64,000 nt of DNA. Source: Oscillospiraceae bacterium (GTDB lineage Bacteria > Bacillota > Clostridia > Oscillospirales > Oscillospiraceae). The notes beneath the pieces are model-generated. The model saw nothing but the letters and a program-made list of their open reading frames with translations. It had not been told where the DNA came from and searched no databases. Where the stretch lies: contig JAFYHU010000037.1 of the NCBI GenBank assembly GCA_017538965.1, positions 1-64,000 of the forward strand, given 5' to 3'. Position numbers and translations under genes: made by a program. Numbering within the stretch: position 1 is the stretch's first letter; each line of letters opens with the position of its first letter. Below, in pieces: positions 43,428 to 52,133 of this stretch.

Positions 43428-43464
43428 ACCAACCCGGATGATAGATATTCCGGGTTGGTTTTTG
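43428..43464 (+). terminator. Intrinsic terminator-like hairpin upstream of hsdM
   Basis: AACCAACCCGG and CCGGGTTGG pair around a 10-nt loop with TTTTT after it on the plus strand and TTTTATG on the minus strand. Confidence 0.65.
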
Positions 43465-43533
43465 AAGTTTTTTGCTGCGGCGGAGGTGGAACGGATTTGG
43501 GGCAGGTGCTCTCTTCGGGCCTGAGCGGGCGAA

Positions 43534-43558
43534 GAAAAACCCCGGAGTTTTCCGGGGT
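43534..43558 (-). terminator. Terminator of the esterase-Sel1-esterase operon
   Basis: On the minus strand CACCCCGG, a short loop and CCGGGGT run into TTTTTCTT, 60 bp beyond the last esterase stop. Confidence 0.75.
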
Positions 43559-43619
43559 GATGGGCGGTGTATGTCAATTCTGTCAGTTCTGAAAACGCGG
43601 GAGCTCCAGAAAGGCTCTC

Positions 43620-44618
43620 TCATCCATCGTTCTCTGTCCTGACAATAGCAGCCCAGATTTCTTTCTGAACCGGTTTCGCTTCCGGGATCGGGCAGATCGG
43701 ATAGCAATGGATCATTCGCTCGCCAACGATCAGATGGCAGTCAACACCCGCCTGTTCCAGTTTTTCCGCAAAAAGCATGATGTCCGGGTACAGAATTTCC
43801 CAGGTGCCTGCCGTCAGGGTTACGCGGCCAAGACCGCTGAGGTCTCCATAGATGGGGCTGACCCGCGGGTCTTTCGTACTCAGTCCGTTTGCCCAGACTT
43901 CCCCCAGTCTCCGTATTCCGTCGATGCCCAGCATGGGGTCCAGAGCGACATAGTTCGGTATATCGGGGTTCGTCACGGTCATGTCAACACCAGGCGAAAT
44001 CAGGATCAGTTCCTCAGGGCAGACTTCTCCCTGATCCCGCAGCACTTCCGCAAGGCCGAGGGCAAGTCCGCCGCCTGCGGAATCACCCATGAAGACGATT
44101 TTTCCGCAGTCATTCTCTTTCAGATAATTCAGGTAATACTCCACGCAAAGCTTATAGCAGGTCAGGCAGTCATAAACCGGCAGCTTCGGATATACCATGA
44201 GCACGACTTCGCACCCGGTCTCCTTCGCCGTTCGGGCGGCCATGGTCGTCTGCAGCGGATTCGGCTGATTGACATACCCACCTCCGTGGAAATAGAAGAC
44301 CGTCTGCGCCGGATGCTCCTGATCATTGTAAATAAAAGCCTGCAGGGCATCAAGACGCTCCTCCCGGAGGCTGATGCCGAATTTCGCTTTATCGATAACA
44401 ACCGGTTCTTTATTTGTCACCGCCGCCTGCTCGATATACGCATTGCAGGCGTCCAAATAGGTGAATTTGTCTTTTCGGTGCTGGAGAATCAAAGCCAGAT
44501 CCACAACGCCGGCCATAAAGGAACGATGGTTGATGACTCTGCAGTAAAACCAGAAGCCGGCAACTGCCAGCAGAAGGACCACCAGGATAATAGCCAGAAT
44601 TCTTTTTACTGTTTTCAT
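43620..44618 (-). CDS. Membrane-anchored alpha/beta hydrolase (HSL-type esterase)
   Basis: A 332-residue protein with an N-terminal hydrophobic anchor (about 5-24). FYFHGGGYVNQPN is the HGGG oxyanion motif and VFMGDSAGGGLALG the G-D-S-A-G nucleophile elbow of the hormone-sensitive-lipase family. It overlaps the Sel1-repeat gene by 4 nt (ATGA), so translation is coupled. It probably cleaves acyl or acetyl esters outside the membrane. Third gene of the operon. Confidence 0.85.
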   Translation of the reverse strand: MKTVKRILAIILVVLLLAVAGFWFYCRVINHRSFMAGVVDLALILQHRKDKFTYLDACNAYIEQAAVTNKEPVVIDKAKFGISLREERLDALQAFIYNDQEHPAQTVFYFHGGGYVNQPNPLQTTMAARTAKETGCEVVLMVYPKLPVYDCLTCYKLCVEYYLNYLKENDCGKIVFMGDSAGGGLALGLAEVLRDQGEVCPEELILISPGVDMTVTNPDIPNYVALDPMLGIDGIRRLGEVWANGLSTKDPRVSPIYGDLSGLGRVTLTAGTWEILYPDIMLFAEKLEQAGVDCHLIVGERMIHCYPICPIPEAKPVQKEIWAAIVRTENDG

Positions 44619-45850
44619 ACTGAAATCCCTCTTTCCTTTTTCAGCTCTTCAAGGGCGTCGGCGGCTTCCTGCAGGCCCGCGTCGGCTGCCTGCTGATAAT
44701 ACTCCGCCGCTTTCTCATACGACTGTTCCACGCCATGGCCGAGTTCATACATGTACCCCATACTGATGAGCCCATAGGCGCTGCCCATGCTGATTGCCTG
44801 CTGATAGTATTCCTCCGCCTTTTCATAGGACTGTTCCACGCCCTGTCCGTTCTCGTACATATTGCCGATGTCGTTGACCGCCTGGGCTTCTCCCTGTTCC
44901 GCCGCCATCTGCAGATATTCCATCGCTTTCTCATAGGACTGTTCAACGCCCGTTCCGTCACAATACATGTGCGCGAGCAGGTACTGCCCCGTACTGCTGC
45001 CCAGATCAGCCGCTTTTTGGAAGTATTCACATGCTTTCTCATAGGATTGCTCAACGCCGCGGCCAAAATAATACAGCGTGCCGATATTGATAAAAGCTTC
45101 CGGGTTTTCCAGCTCAGCCGCTTTCTGATAGTACTCCAGAGCCTTTTCAGGAGACTCTTCAACCCCGAAGCCGTTGTCATACAACACGCCCAAATTGTTG
45201 AACGCGGCCTCGCTGCCCTGCTCTGCCGCGCGTTCAAAATACTCCCGCGCTTTCTCATAGGACTGTTCGACGACGCGGCCTTCCATATAAAAACAACCAA
45301 GCATCAGCAGGGCATCCTTATCGCCCTGGTCCGCCGCAAGCCGATAATATTCATAGGCTTTTTCGTCGGACTGCTCCACATACTCGCCATTAAAATACGT
45401 ATCGCCAAGGCGGCACTGTGCGTCCGCCAGGCCCTGATCGGCTGCTTTTTCACAGTACTCCAGGCCCTTTTCAACGTCCTGCTCTGTTCCTTTGCCTGTC
45501 AGATAGGCATAGCCGAGATACATCTGTCCTCTTGCCGAACCCTGATCCGCCGCCATCCGGTAGTACTCATTCGCCTTCTCAAAGGACAGCTCGACCCCTG
45601 CGCCATAATAATACAGATCTCCGATACCAACCAGCGCATCCACACTTCCCGCGTCCGCCGCCGCCTGATAGCATTCCATTGCTTTCTCATAGTCGCCCTG
45701 TGAAAACGCCTCCTGTGCCGCTTCAACCTGTTCTTCGGCAGTCACCGACTCTGCTTTGGAAACCTCTGCCTGATCGGCGGCCTGGGCAAAGGCCGCCCAG
45801 GGGGAAAGGATCATGCAGGCTGTTAAGATACAAACGATCGTTTTTTTCAT
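44615..45850 (-). CDS. Secreted Sel1-repeat protein
   Basis: A 411-residue protein. A signal peptide (MKKTIVCILTACMILSPWAA) is followed by nine Sel1 repeats with the signature GVEQSYEKA-x-EYYQ-x-AAD. The ATG at 45850 has AAGGAGGAG upstream; a longer frame is a read-through without a site. It is coupled to the downstream esterase (ATGA overlap) and follows another esterase by 13 bp. It may scaffold the two esterases in the envelope, which is inference. Its size and repeat number match the protein at 12077. Confidence 0.88.
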   Translation of the reverse strand: MKKTIVCILTACMILSPWAAFAQAADQAEVSKAESVTAEEQVEAAQEAFSQGDYEKAMECYQAAADAGSVDALVGIGDLYYYGAGVELSFEKANEYYRMAADQGSARGQMYLGYAYLTGKGTEQDVEKGLEYCEKAADQGLADAQCRLGDTYFNGEYVEQSDEKAYEYYRLAADQGDKDALLMLGCFYMEGRVVEQSYEKAREYFERAAEQGSEAAFNNLGVLYDNGFGVEESPEKALEYYQKAAELENPEAFINIGTLYYFGRGVEQSYEKACEYFQKAADLGSSTGQYLLAHMYCDGTGVEQSYEKAMEYLQMAAEQGEAQAVNDIGNMYENGQGVEQSYEKAEEYYQQAISMGSAYGLISMGYMYELGHGVEQSYEKAAEYYQQAADAGLQEAADALEELKKERGISV

Positions 45851-45863
45851 GGTTTCTCCTCCT

Positions 45864-47045
45864 TTACTTGTCCCCGGTGTTCCCCAGGTACTGCTCGAAC
45901 CACCGGAGGGACAGATCCAGATAGGCATTGGTCGACATGTTGCCGTCCACGGCATCAAAGCCGTGATTTGCATACGGTATGGTGACGGTCTGGTGCGGGA
46001 TCCCTGCCTTTTCCAGCGCAGCATCCAAGTCATAAGTATCTTTCGGGGGAACGATTACGTCACCCGCGCCGAGAACAATGTTCGTCGGGGGTGTGTTTGC
46101 AGAGATGGCGTTGGCAGGCGCCAGACTTTCATACAGCGCAGGGTTTTCTTCCGGCGAGCAACCGGTATAGCTGGCGGCCATATTATGTACTATGTTGCCG
46201 AGCACCAGGTCGTCGTTGTTGTACACCGCAACGACGCTGGCAGCCGGGAATGTGACGCTGGCGGCCCTGACGGTCGGAAGCTCGGTCCCATCTGCGGCGG
46301 TCTGATAGATTCCCGCGTTGATCTTATACGCCAGCTCAAGAGCCAGGTTTCCGCCTGCCGAGCCGCCGGCGACGCACAGCTGCGTGATATCCCCGCCGAA
46401 GTCTGCGGCGTGATTTTTCACCCAGGCAAAGGCTTCGGCAATCTGCAGCTCCGTGCTCTCGGCCAGGTGGCGTTCCGGTGTGGACAGGTCATACTCCAGG
46501 GTGAAAGCAACATAGCCGTGGTTGGCAAAGACCTTGGGATAATAGGCATGCGTCTCCCGAGAGCCCTGAATCCATCCGCCGCCGTGGATGTAGATCAAGA
46601 CCGGCTTGTCAGTCTTCCCATCCTCCGTGTAATAGGCGTCCAGGTACACCGGGCCGTACTCGGACTGGGTGTATGGAAAAGTTTCGACCCGGACGGCGGA
46701 AAGATCCTCTTTTGACAGAAACACATTCGGCTTCACGCCGTATTGCTTCAATGCAGAGGCGTTTTGGCAGAGGAAGAAAACCGTAGCGGCCAGAGAAACG
46801 ACGGACAGCGCAAGGATGACCCAGTGAACCGGCTTTTTCCGGTTGGCCAGGCACAGCCCGAGACCGATTAATGAGAGCACGACGCAAAGCGGCAGCCAGA
46901 GATGCAGCCAGCCGACCGTTATGATATTCGCAATGCTGCCGATATACGGAATGGCAGTGAAAACGGTTCCGATCGAAAAGAGAAATACAGCCGCCGCAAG
47001 CAAAAGAAGGATAATACAGCCTATCAGAGCAAGAGTTTTTTTCAT
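45864..47045 (-). CDS. Alpha/beta hydrolase with three N-terminal membrane helices (BD-FAE-like)
   Basis: A 393-residue protein. Three hydrophobic helices (about 5-28, 44-66, 74-93) precede a catalytic domain with IYIHGGGWIQGSRE, CVAGGSAGGNLALELAY and a late NHGFDAVDG that holds the catalytic histidine. This arrangement matches bifunctional feruloyl/acetyl esterase-like hydrolases. The active domain would be extracellular. AGGGG lies 9 nt before the ATG. First gene of the operon. Confidence 0.85.
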   Translation of the reverse strand: MKKTLALIGCIILLLLAAAVFLFSIGTVFTAIPYIGSIANIITVGWLHLWLPLCVVLSLIGLGLCLANRKKPVHWVILALSVVSLAATVFFLCQNASALKQYGVKPNVFLSKEDLSAVRVETFPYTQSEYGPVYLDAYYTEDGKTDKPVLIYIHGGGWIQGSRETHAYYPKVFANHGYVAFTLEYDLSTPERHLAESTELQIAEAFAWVKNHAADFGGDITQLCVAGGSAGGNLALELAYKINAGIYQTAADGTELPTVRAASVTFPAASVVAVYNNDDLVLGNIVHNMAASYTGCSPEENPALYESLAPANAISANTPPTNIVLGAGDVIVPPKDTYDLDAALEKAGIPHQTVTIPYANHGFDAVDGNMSTNAYLDLSLRWFEQYLGNTGDK

Positions 47046-47093
47046 CAGACCATCCCCTTTATTATTTTTTACAAGGAAATATATGACAAATTT

Positions 47094-47122
47094 ATTATAA
47101 AGCCTATTTTACAGGGTGTCAA
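47094..47122 (-). promoter_or_regulatory. Perfect-consensus promoter of the esterase-Sel1-esterase operon
   Basis: On the minus strand TTGACA (47122-47117), exactly 17 bp, TATAAT (47099-47094), about 48 bp before the start codon. Both hexamers match the sigma-70/SigA consensus at every base, implying strong expression. Confidence 0.85.
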
Positions 47123-47250
47123 CGATCGTATTAAGCGATCGTTTTTTCGGTTTTGGCGGGGGGAGGACGGGAGCGGCAGAGAAAAAATTTTCCAAAACTG
47201 AAAGATGTATAAAAAAGTGGAAAAATGGCACTATCACTGTTTGGTATAAT

Positions 47251-47345
47251 TGAGTTGAGAGTGGAGAGAGGAGAGACAGGAGGGCGCCGCGTGGCGGCGC
47301 AGAGTTGAGAGAAGAGAGTGGAGAGTGGAGAGTGGAGAGACGGGA
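47251..47345. repeat. Repeat family D array 2
   Basis: GAGTTGAGAGTGGAGAGAGG, GGCGCCGCGTGGCGGCGC and GAGAGTGGAGAGTGGAGAG in direct repeat. Together with family G this fills 47123-47491; no gene is seen there. Confidence 0.6.
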
Positions 47346-47349
47346 GAAC

Positions 47350-47394
47350 GGATTGCCACACCAGTGACATCGGTCACTGGTTCGCAATGACAGG
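47350..47394. repeat. Palindromic repeat family G copy 2
   Basis: GGATTGCC, then CCAGTGAC-ATCG-GTCACTGG, then GCAATGACAGG: the outer ATTGC/GCAAT stem is shared with the hsdM copy, the inner stem differs but still pairs. Confidence 0.75.
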
Positions 47395-47406
47395 GAACGG
47401 GAGAGC

Positions 47407-47451
47407 GGATTGCCACACCAGTGACATCGGTCACTGGCTCGCAATGACAGG
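47407..47451. repeat. Palindromic repeat family G copy 3
   Basis: Tandem copy of the preceding element, 12 bp away, differing at one or two bases. Confidence 0.75.
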
Positions 47452-47491
47452 ATAGAGGAAACCACCGCCGGGAGGGCAGAGCAAGGACGAT

Positions 47492-49114
47492 ATGAAAAGA
47501 AAAATGGCACAGGCAAGTCTGGACAATCTGAAGAGTTGCGGAAGGCGCTTCACAAAAGAAAACGCCAGCGAATACGGAAAGAGAGGGCAGATCGCGTCCG
47601 CCGCGGCAAAAAGGCGCAAAAGAGAACTCGCAAGGACGGCCGCAATCCTCGGCAAGCTCCCTGTCTCAGAAGAAGACCGCAAGATGCTGGACGATGTCGG
47701 TTTTACGGATGAAAATGCCTGCAAGAACGACCTGATTGTCGCCGCCACCTTCCAAAAGGCCGTCCAGGGAGACATCCCCTCGGTCAACAAATGGGAATCC
47801 TGGGTGGATCGGGAAGAAGACGGGCTCGACGATGCGGAGGCCTTCGAGAGTATCAGGGCGCAAGTGCTGGCAGTGGTTTCGGCCAACTATCTGGAGAGCA
47901 TCAACAGCAGCTTCGGGACGATGTCGGCCTGCGCGCTGAAGCACATTTACACCCATTATGAGGTCAGCGGCGGCAGAGGCAGTACAAAGTCAAGCTGGGT
48001 AAGCCTGACGGTGGTAAGGCTGATCATGGAGCATCCGGAAGTGCACGCGCTGGTGCTGCGCAAGGTGGCGAAAACGATGCGGTATTCCGTGTTTACGCAG
48101 TATCAGTGGGCAATCAAACAGCTGGGCGTGAGCGAACTCTGGGAATCGCGGAAGTCGCCGCTGGTGCTTTATTACAAGCCCACAAAGCAGAAGATCATGT
48201 TTATCGGCGCAGACGACCCGATGAAAATCAAGGGCCTGAGGCCCCGTTTCGGCTATGTCGGAATCACGCACTTCGAAGAAAAGGACCAGTTCTCTGGCAG
48301 AGAGGAGATCGACAGCATCCTGCAGTCCACGATGCGCGGCGGGGAGATGTTCTGGAACTTCGAGACATACAATCCGCCCCGATCCAAAGACAACTGGGTA
48401 AACAAAGACAGGCTGGAAGAACGGCCCAACCGTATCCAGCATCACAGCACCTATCTGGAACTGGATCACAAGGAATGGCTGGGCGAAGCCTTTATCGAGG
48501 AAGCAGAGAATCTGAAGAAGCGGGATGAGAAGCGGTATCAGCATGAGTATCTCGGGATGCCGGTGGGCAACGGCGGAAGCGTGTTCGAAAACCTCGAACT
48601 GCGGGAGATCAGAGATGAAGAAATCCGGCACTTTGACCGGATTTATCAGGGCGTCGACTGGGGATGGTTCCCGGATCCCTATGCCTTTATTCGGCTGCAC
48701 TATGACAAGGCGCGGGAGACCATCTATCTGATCGACGAGCACTACGGAAACAAGATTTCGAACGAGCAGAGCGCAAAGTGGATCCTGGAGCATGACTATG
48801 ACGACGTGCCGACCATCTGCGACAGCGCCGAAGCGAAAAGCGTGTCGGACTACCGCAGTCTGGGCGTGAACGCGAAGGAGGCCATCAAGGGGCCGAACAG
48901 CGTGGAGTACGGGATGAAGTGGCTGCAGAGCAGGACCATCGTGATCGACAGGAAGAGAACGCCGCACGCTTACGAGGAATTCGTGAACTACGAGTTTGAG
49001 AAGAACAGGGCGGACGAGTGGATCAGCGGGTATCCGGACAGAAACAACCACACGATCGACGCGGTGAGATACGCATTAGAGCGGGTATCGAATAAATATC
49101 GGAGTCAGGCCTAA
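47492..49114 (+). CDS. Phage terminase large subunit with a small-subunit-like N-terminal extension
   Basis: A 540-residue protein. Residues 1-110 look like a phage small terminase-type region (TKENASEYGKRGQIASAAAK, then VAATFQKAVQGDIPSVNKWE). From about 145 the PBSX-type large terminase begins: SGGRGSTKSSWVSL (Walker A-like), THFEEKDQF (Walker B), FETYNPP, then the RNase H-like nuclease with GVDWGWFPDP, CDSAEAKS and a final NNHTIDAVRYALE. It packages phage DNA in the parent family. No portal, capsid or integrase gene is nearby, so it is a solitary remnant or a domesticated gene. Its stop codon sits in the loop of a 16-bp hairpin. Confidence 0.88.
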   Translation: MKRKMAQASLDNLKSCGRRFTKENASEYGKRGQIASAAAKRRKRELARTAAILGKLPVSEEDRKMLDDVGFTDENACKNDLIVAATFQKAVQGDIPSVNKWESWVDREEDGLDDAEAFESIRAQVLAVVSANYLESINSSFGTMSACALKHIYTHYEVSGGRGSTKSSWVSLTVVRLIMEHPEVHALVLRKVAKTMRYSVFTQYQWAIKQLGVSELWESRKSPLVLYYKPTKQKIMFIGADDPMKIKGLRPRFGYVGITHFEEKDQFSGREEIDSILQSTMRGGEMFWNFETYNPPRSKDNWVNKDRLEERPNRIQHHSTYLELDHKEWLGEAFIEEAENLKKRDEKRYQHEYLGMPVGNGGSVFENLELREIRDEEIRHFDRIYQGVDWGWFPDPYAFIRLHYDKARETIYLIDEHYGNKISNEQSAKWILEHDYDDVPTICDSAEAKSVSDYRSLGVNAKEAIKGPNSVEYGMKWLQSRTIVIDRKRTPHAYEEFVNYEFEKNRADEWISGYPDRNNHTIDAVRYALERVSNKYRSQA

Positions 49115-49130
49115 CCTGACTCCGATATTT
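49094..49130. terminator. 16-bp perfect hairpin around the terminase stop codon; bidirectional terminator
   Basis: AAATATCGGAGTCAGG (49094-49109) pairs perfectly with CCTGACTCCGATATTT (49115-49130). The 5-nt loop contains the terminase TAA. It also lies 35 bp past the rpoD stop on the other strand. Confidence 0.75.
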
Positions 49131-49164
49131 ATATGGGCACTATGCCCGTCTTTAACTTTCTTTC

Positions 49165-50223
49165 TTATTGAATATAGTCTTCTATTTCGATGCGGCGGCG
49201 GGGGCTTCTCAGCTTCCGCAGGGCTTTGGCTTCGATCTGGCGGATGCGCTCGCGGGTGACGTTGAATTCCTTCCCCACCTCTTCGAGCGTCTTGGGGCGG
49301 CCGTCGTCCAGGCCGTAACGCAGCTCCAGAACCCGCTTTTCCCGCGGGGTCAGCGTCTCCAGAACTTCTCTCAGCTTTTCATTCATCAGCATTTTGCTGG
49401 TGACATCGGCAGGGTCGGCGGCCTCCTCGGCCGGGATGAAGTCGCTCAGATGGCTGTCTTCCTCTTCCCCGATCGGGGTTTCCAGCGAAACCGGCTCCTG
49501 TGCGATTTTCAGAATATCGCGGACCTTATCCACCGGCATGCCCATCTCCCGGGCGATCTCTTCTGCACTCGGGTCATGGCCCAGCTTCTGCAGCAGTTCC
49601 CGCGAGGTGCGGATGACCTTGTTGATGGTCTCGACCATATGCACAGGGATACGGATGGTTCTGGCCTGGTCGGCAACGGCCCGCGTAATGGACTGGCGGA
49701 TCCACCAGGTGGCATAGGTGGAGAACTTATAGCCTTTGGTGCCGTCGAACTTATCGACCGCCTTCATCAGGCCGAGGTTGCCCTCCTGAATCAGATCAAG
49801 AAGCTGCATGCCCCGCCCCATATACCGCTTGGCGATGGACACAACCAGACGCAGGTTGGCCTCGGTCATCTGGCGCTTGGCCTCTTCATCGCCGTTTCGC
49901 ATTCTCTCGGCAAGCGCCATCTCTTCCTCCGGGGTCAGAAGGGCGTAACCGCCGATCTCCTTCAGATACATCCGTACGGGGTCGTCCGTGGAGACGCTTT
50001 CGATCAGTCCGGAAAGGTCTTTGACCTCTTCAACCGGGACTTCTTCAATTTTGCTCAAATCCTCCGGCTCGTCGGACAGGTCGAGATCCTCGTCGGGCAG
50101 AAGCAGGTCGTCGCCGATCTCAATCTCTTCCTGATCGGCCAGGCTTTCTTCATCGACAGCCTTCACGATGCTGTCCGCCATGTTTTCCAGGTCTTCTTCC
50201 GTCATCAGCTGATCAACGCTCAT
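49165..50223 (-). CDS. rpoD: RNA polymerase primary sigma factor
   Basis: A 352-residue sigma-70. Region 1.2 ([20 protein letters not shown]), region 2 ([51 protein letters not shown]), region 3 ([20 protein letters not shown]) and region 4 ([20 protein letters not shown]) are all present. The N-terminus is acidic and short. The ribosome site AAGGAGGTACCTGT is strong. Upstream, TATAAT is preceded by TTGACA at only 7 bp, so the actual promoter is unclear. The usual dnaG neighbour is absent. Confidence 0.97.
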   Translation of the reverse strand: MSVDQLMTEEDLENMADSIVKAVDEESLADQEEIEIGDDLLLPDEDLDLSDEPEDLSKIEEVPVEEVKDLSGLIESVSTDDPVRMYLKEIGGYALLTPEEEMALAERMRNGDEEAKRQMTEANLRLVVSIAKRYMGRGMQLLDLIQEGNLGLMKAVDKFDGTKGYKFSTYATWWIRQSITRAVADQARTIRIPVHMVETINKVIRTSRELLQKLGHDPSAEEIAREMGMPVDKVRDILKIAQEPVSLETPIGEEEDSHLSDFIPAEEAADPADVTSKMLMNEKLREVLETLTPREKRVLELRYGLDDGRPKTLEEVGKEFNVTRERIRQIEAKALRKLRSPRRRIEIEDYIQ

Positions 50224-50284
50224 ACAGGTACCTCCTTCGGAAAAATGAGAGTGCGCCCATTATACACCCCTTGTCAAGAGCGTG

Positions 50285-51949
50285 TTAGCAATCGGTGGTG
50301 AGATAGTATTCTTCGAGTTTGGGGCGGGCGCGGAGATAGGCGTCGAGGAGGCCCGGGTCGAACTGGGTTCCCATCCCTTCGCGGATGATGCGGTCGGCGT
50401 CCTCGAAGGACATTTTGTCCTTATAGACGCGCTTGCTGACCAGGGCATCATAGACATCGGCGATGGCCATGATGCGGGCTTCCAGCGGAATCTCCTCCCC
50501 TTTCAGCCCGTCGGGATAGCCCTTCCCGTCCCAGCGTTCGTGGTGGTAATGGGCAACGTTGACGGCGATGCGCTTGAAGTCCTCGTCATCCATATCCTTC
50601 AGGATTTCACGAAGAATACGCGCACCCTCATGCGAGTGTTTCTTCATCTGTTCAAACTCTTCGGGCGTAAAGCGGCCGGGCTTGCGGAGAATCGCGTCGT
50701 CAACGGCGATCTTGCCGATGTCGTGCATAGGCGCCGCCTTGGTGAGATTCTCCCGGAAGTCGGGATCAAGGTCCATCTCGTTCACCAGAATCCGGATGCC
50801 CTGGCTGGTGCGGCGGATGTGGCCGCCGGTCGAGTTGTCGCGGCTTTCCACCATGGTCGCCATGTCGAGGATGAGGTTGTCCTGCATCTCGAGGATGTGC
50901 TTTGTCTTGTTTTTGACGTCTTGCTCGAGCTCGTCGTTATAGTGCTGAACCAGAGCGAGATACTTCTGGTTCTTTGTATCATCGCGGATGAAGAACTGAT
51001 AGCCGTGCGCCTGGCCGCCGCTGACAAGGTCGGCCGTCTCGACGACATAGAAGTGCTCGTCGTCGCCCTCGCCGACCCGGTAAACATCCGCATCGGGGGT
51101 ATCCAGCCAGGTCTGGAACAGGGTTTGCAGCTCCGGCGTAATCGGATGGTCAACTTCGAGTTCCCCGAGCGCCGGGATCATGCGGCGGGCTGTTCTGTTG
51201 CTGCCCAGATAGCAGAAGTCAAGATCGACCGAGACAAAGCCGGTATCGCCGTTCTGGACGAGCGAATCGATCACGGTGTCGCTGACATTGTAGAGACTGA
51301 TGCGCCGGGCGATCAGCAGATACATGACTTCGGCAAGGATGTAGGTCGAGGTGATGATCTCGACCCGCCGGCCGACGACCAGGTTTCCGAAAAAGCCCAG
51401 GGCGGTTATGGCGATCGGCAGGAAGAGCAGGCCCAGGGTGGTTTTGGAGACCTGCTTCTGCGAGCGGATCGTGTAGATGATGGCCCCGACGCCCATCAGG
51501 ATATAGACCACGACCATCGGGTAGAACAGCGTATGCATCGGGCCGTAGGTGCGGATCAGGCCTGTCGCGCCGCCCAAGGACGTGAGCTCGAGATTGCTGT
51601 AGAACAGCGGAAAATAGCCGATCGAGAGCACGGAGGCAAACAGCAGAACCGGCAACGCAAAGAGCAGAATGCGAACAAGCTTGCTGATCTTGATGCGGCA
51701 GATGTTGAAGAGCCCCATGGTTACGAAAAACGGCATGAAGCAGGCGCCGATATAGATGATCTTGACAGCCGTGGCGGCCTCCTGCTGGGTTTGGGCGGCA
51801 GCCATGAACACATGGCCCAGGTTGGCAATCGGCACCAGCATAAAGATAGCCGTAATGTTGACGTCAAAGCGCCGGTCCCAGATCCAGACATAGATCAAAG
51901 TGAGCAGGAACGACACAGCAAATGCAATTTTGTAGTAAATGAGGAGCAT
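50285..51949 (-). CDS. HD-GYP cyclic-di-GMP phosphodiesterase with multi-helix membrane sensor
   Basis: A 554-residue protein. Seven hydrophobic helices (about 3-210) form the sensor. A PAS-like region follows (about 220-330), then a short coiled coil and the HD-GYP domain (about 350-545) with SRDNSTGGHIRRTS, MHDIGKIAVDDAIL, HHERWDGKGYPDGL and DVYDALVSKRVYK. HD-GYP enzymes hydrolyse c-di-GMP. AGGAG at 7 nt precedes the ATG. A GGDEF protein lies at 54697, so synthesis and breakdown genes are close. Confidence 0.9.
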   Translation of the reverse strand: MLLIYYKIAFAVSFLLTLIYVWIWDRRFDVNITAIFMLVPIANLGHVFMAAAQTQQEAATAVKIIYIGACFMPFFVTMGLFNICRIKISKLVRILLFALPVLLFASVLSIGYFPLFYSNLELTSLGGATGLIRTYGPMHTLFYPMVVVYILMGVGAIIYTIRSQKQVSKTTLGLLFLPIAITALGFFGNLVVGRRVEIITSTYILAEVMYLLIARRISLYNVSDTVIDSLVQNGDTGFVSVDLDFCYLGSNRTARRMIPALGELEVDHPITPELQTLFQTWLDTPDADVYRVGEGDDEHFYVVETADLVSGGQAHGYQFFIRDDTKNQKYLALVQHYNDELEQDVKNKTKHILEMQDNLILDMATMVESRDNSTGGHIRRTSQGIRILVNEMDLDPDFRENLTKAAPMHDIGKIAVDDAILRKPGRFTPEEFEQMKKHSHEGARILREILKDMDDEDFKRIAVNVAHYHHERWDGKGYPDGLKGEEIPLEARIMAIADVYDALVSKRVYKDKMSFEDADRIIREGMGTQFDPGLLDAYLRARPKLEEYYLTTDC

Positions 51950-51961
51950 GGTCTTTCTCCT

Positions 51962-52046
51962 GAGAGTTGAGAGTGGAGAGTGGAGAGTTGAGAGACGGGA
52001 GGAGGGGCGCCGTGGTGCGGCGCAGAGTTGAGAGTGGAGAGACGGG
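51962..52046. repeat. Repeat family D array 3
   Basis: GAGAGTTGAGAGTGGAGAG repeated, GGGGCGCCGTGGTGCGGCGC, then the purine block again, directly followed by family B. Confidence 0.6.
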
Positions 52047-52050
52047 GGGA

Positions 52051-52103
52051 GGGCGCCTGCGGGCGCTGGATTTGCGGAGCGATCTGGGGATCGCTCCCTA
52101 CGG
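52051..52103. repeat. Repeat family B copy 6
   Basis: GGGCGCCTGCGGGCGC then the GGAGCGATC/GATCGCTCC hairpin and CTACGG, 30 bp past the tex stop codon. Confidence 0.6.
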
Positions 52104-52133
52104 AAGAGAGGGACGGGAAGGCATGGGCGGGGG

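Noticed and set aside
47205..47245. TGGCAC...TATAAT as a sigma-54 or sigma-70 promoter before the terminase
   Set aside because: The -24/-12 spacing does not fit sigma-54, and no -35 box lies 16-18 bp from the TATAAT. A similar TTTG-TATAAT word at 41385 suggests it is part of a repeat.
50282..51970. Long plus-strand frame (562 codons) opposite the HD-GYP gene
   Set aside because: Shadow of the HD-GYP phosphodiesterase; no motif, no ribosome site. The same reasoning removes the frames opposite tex (52617-54329), lysA (3501-4880) and the transporter (10691-11893).
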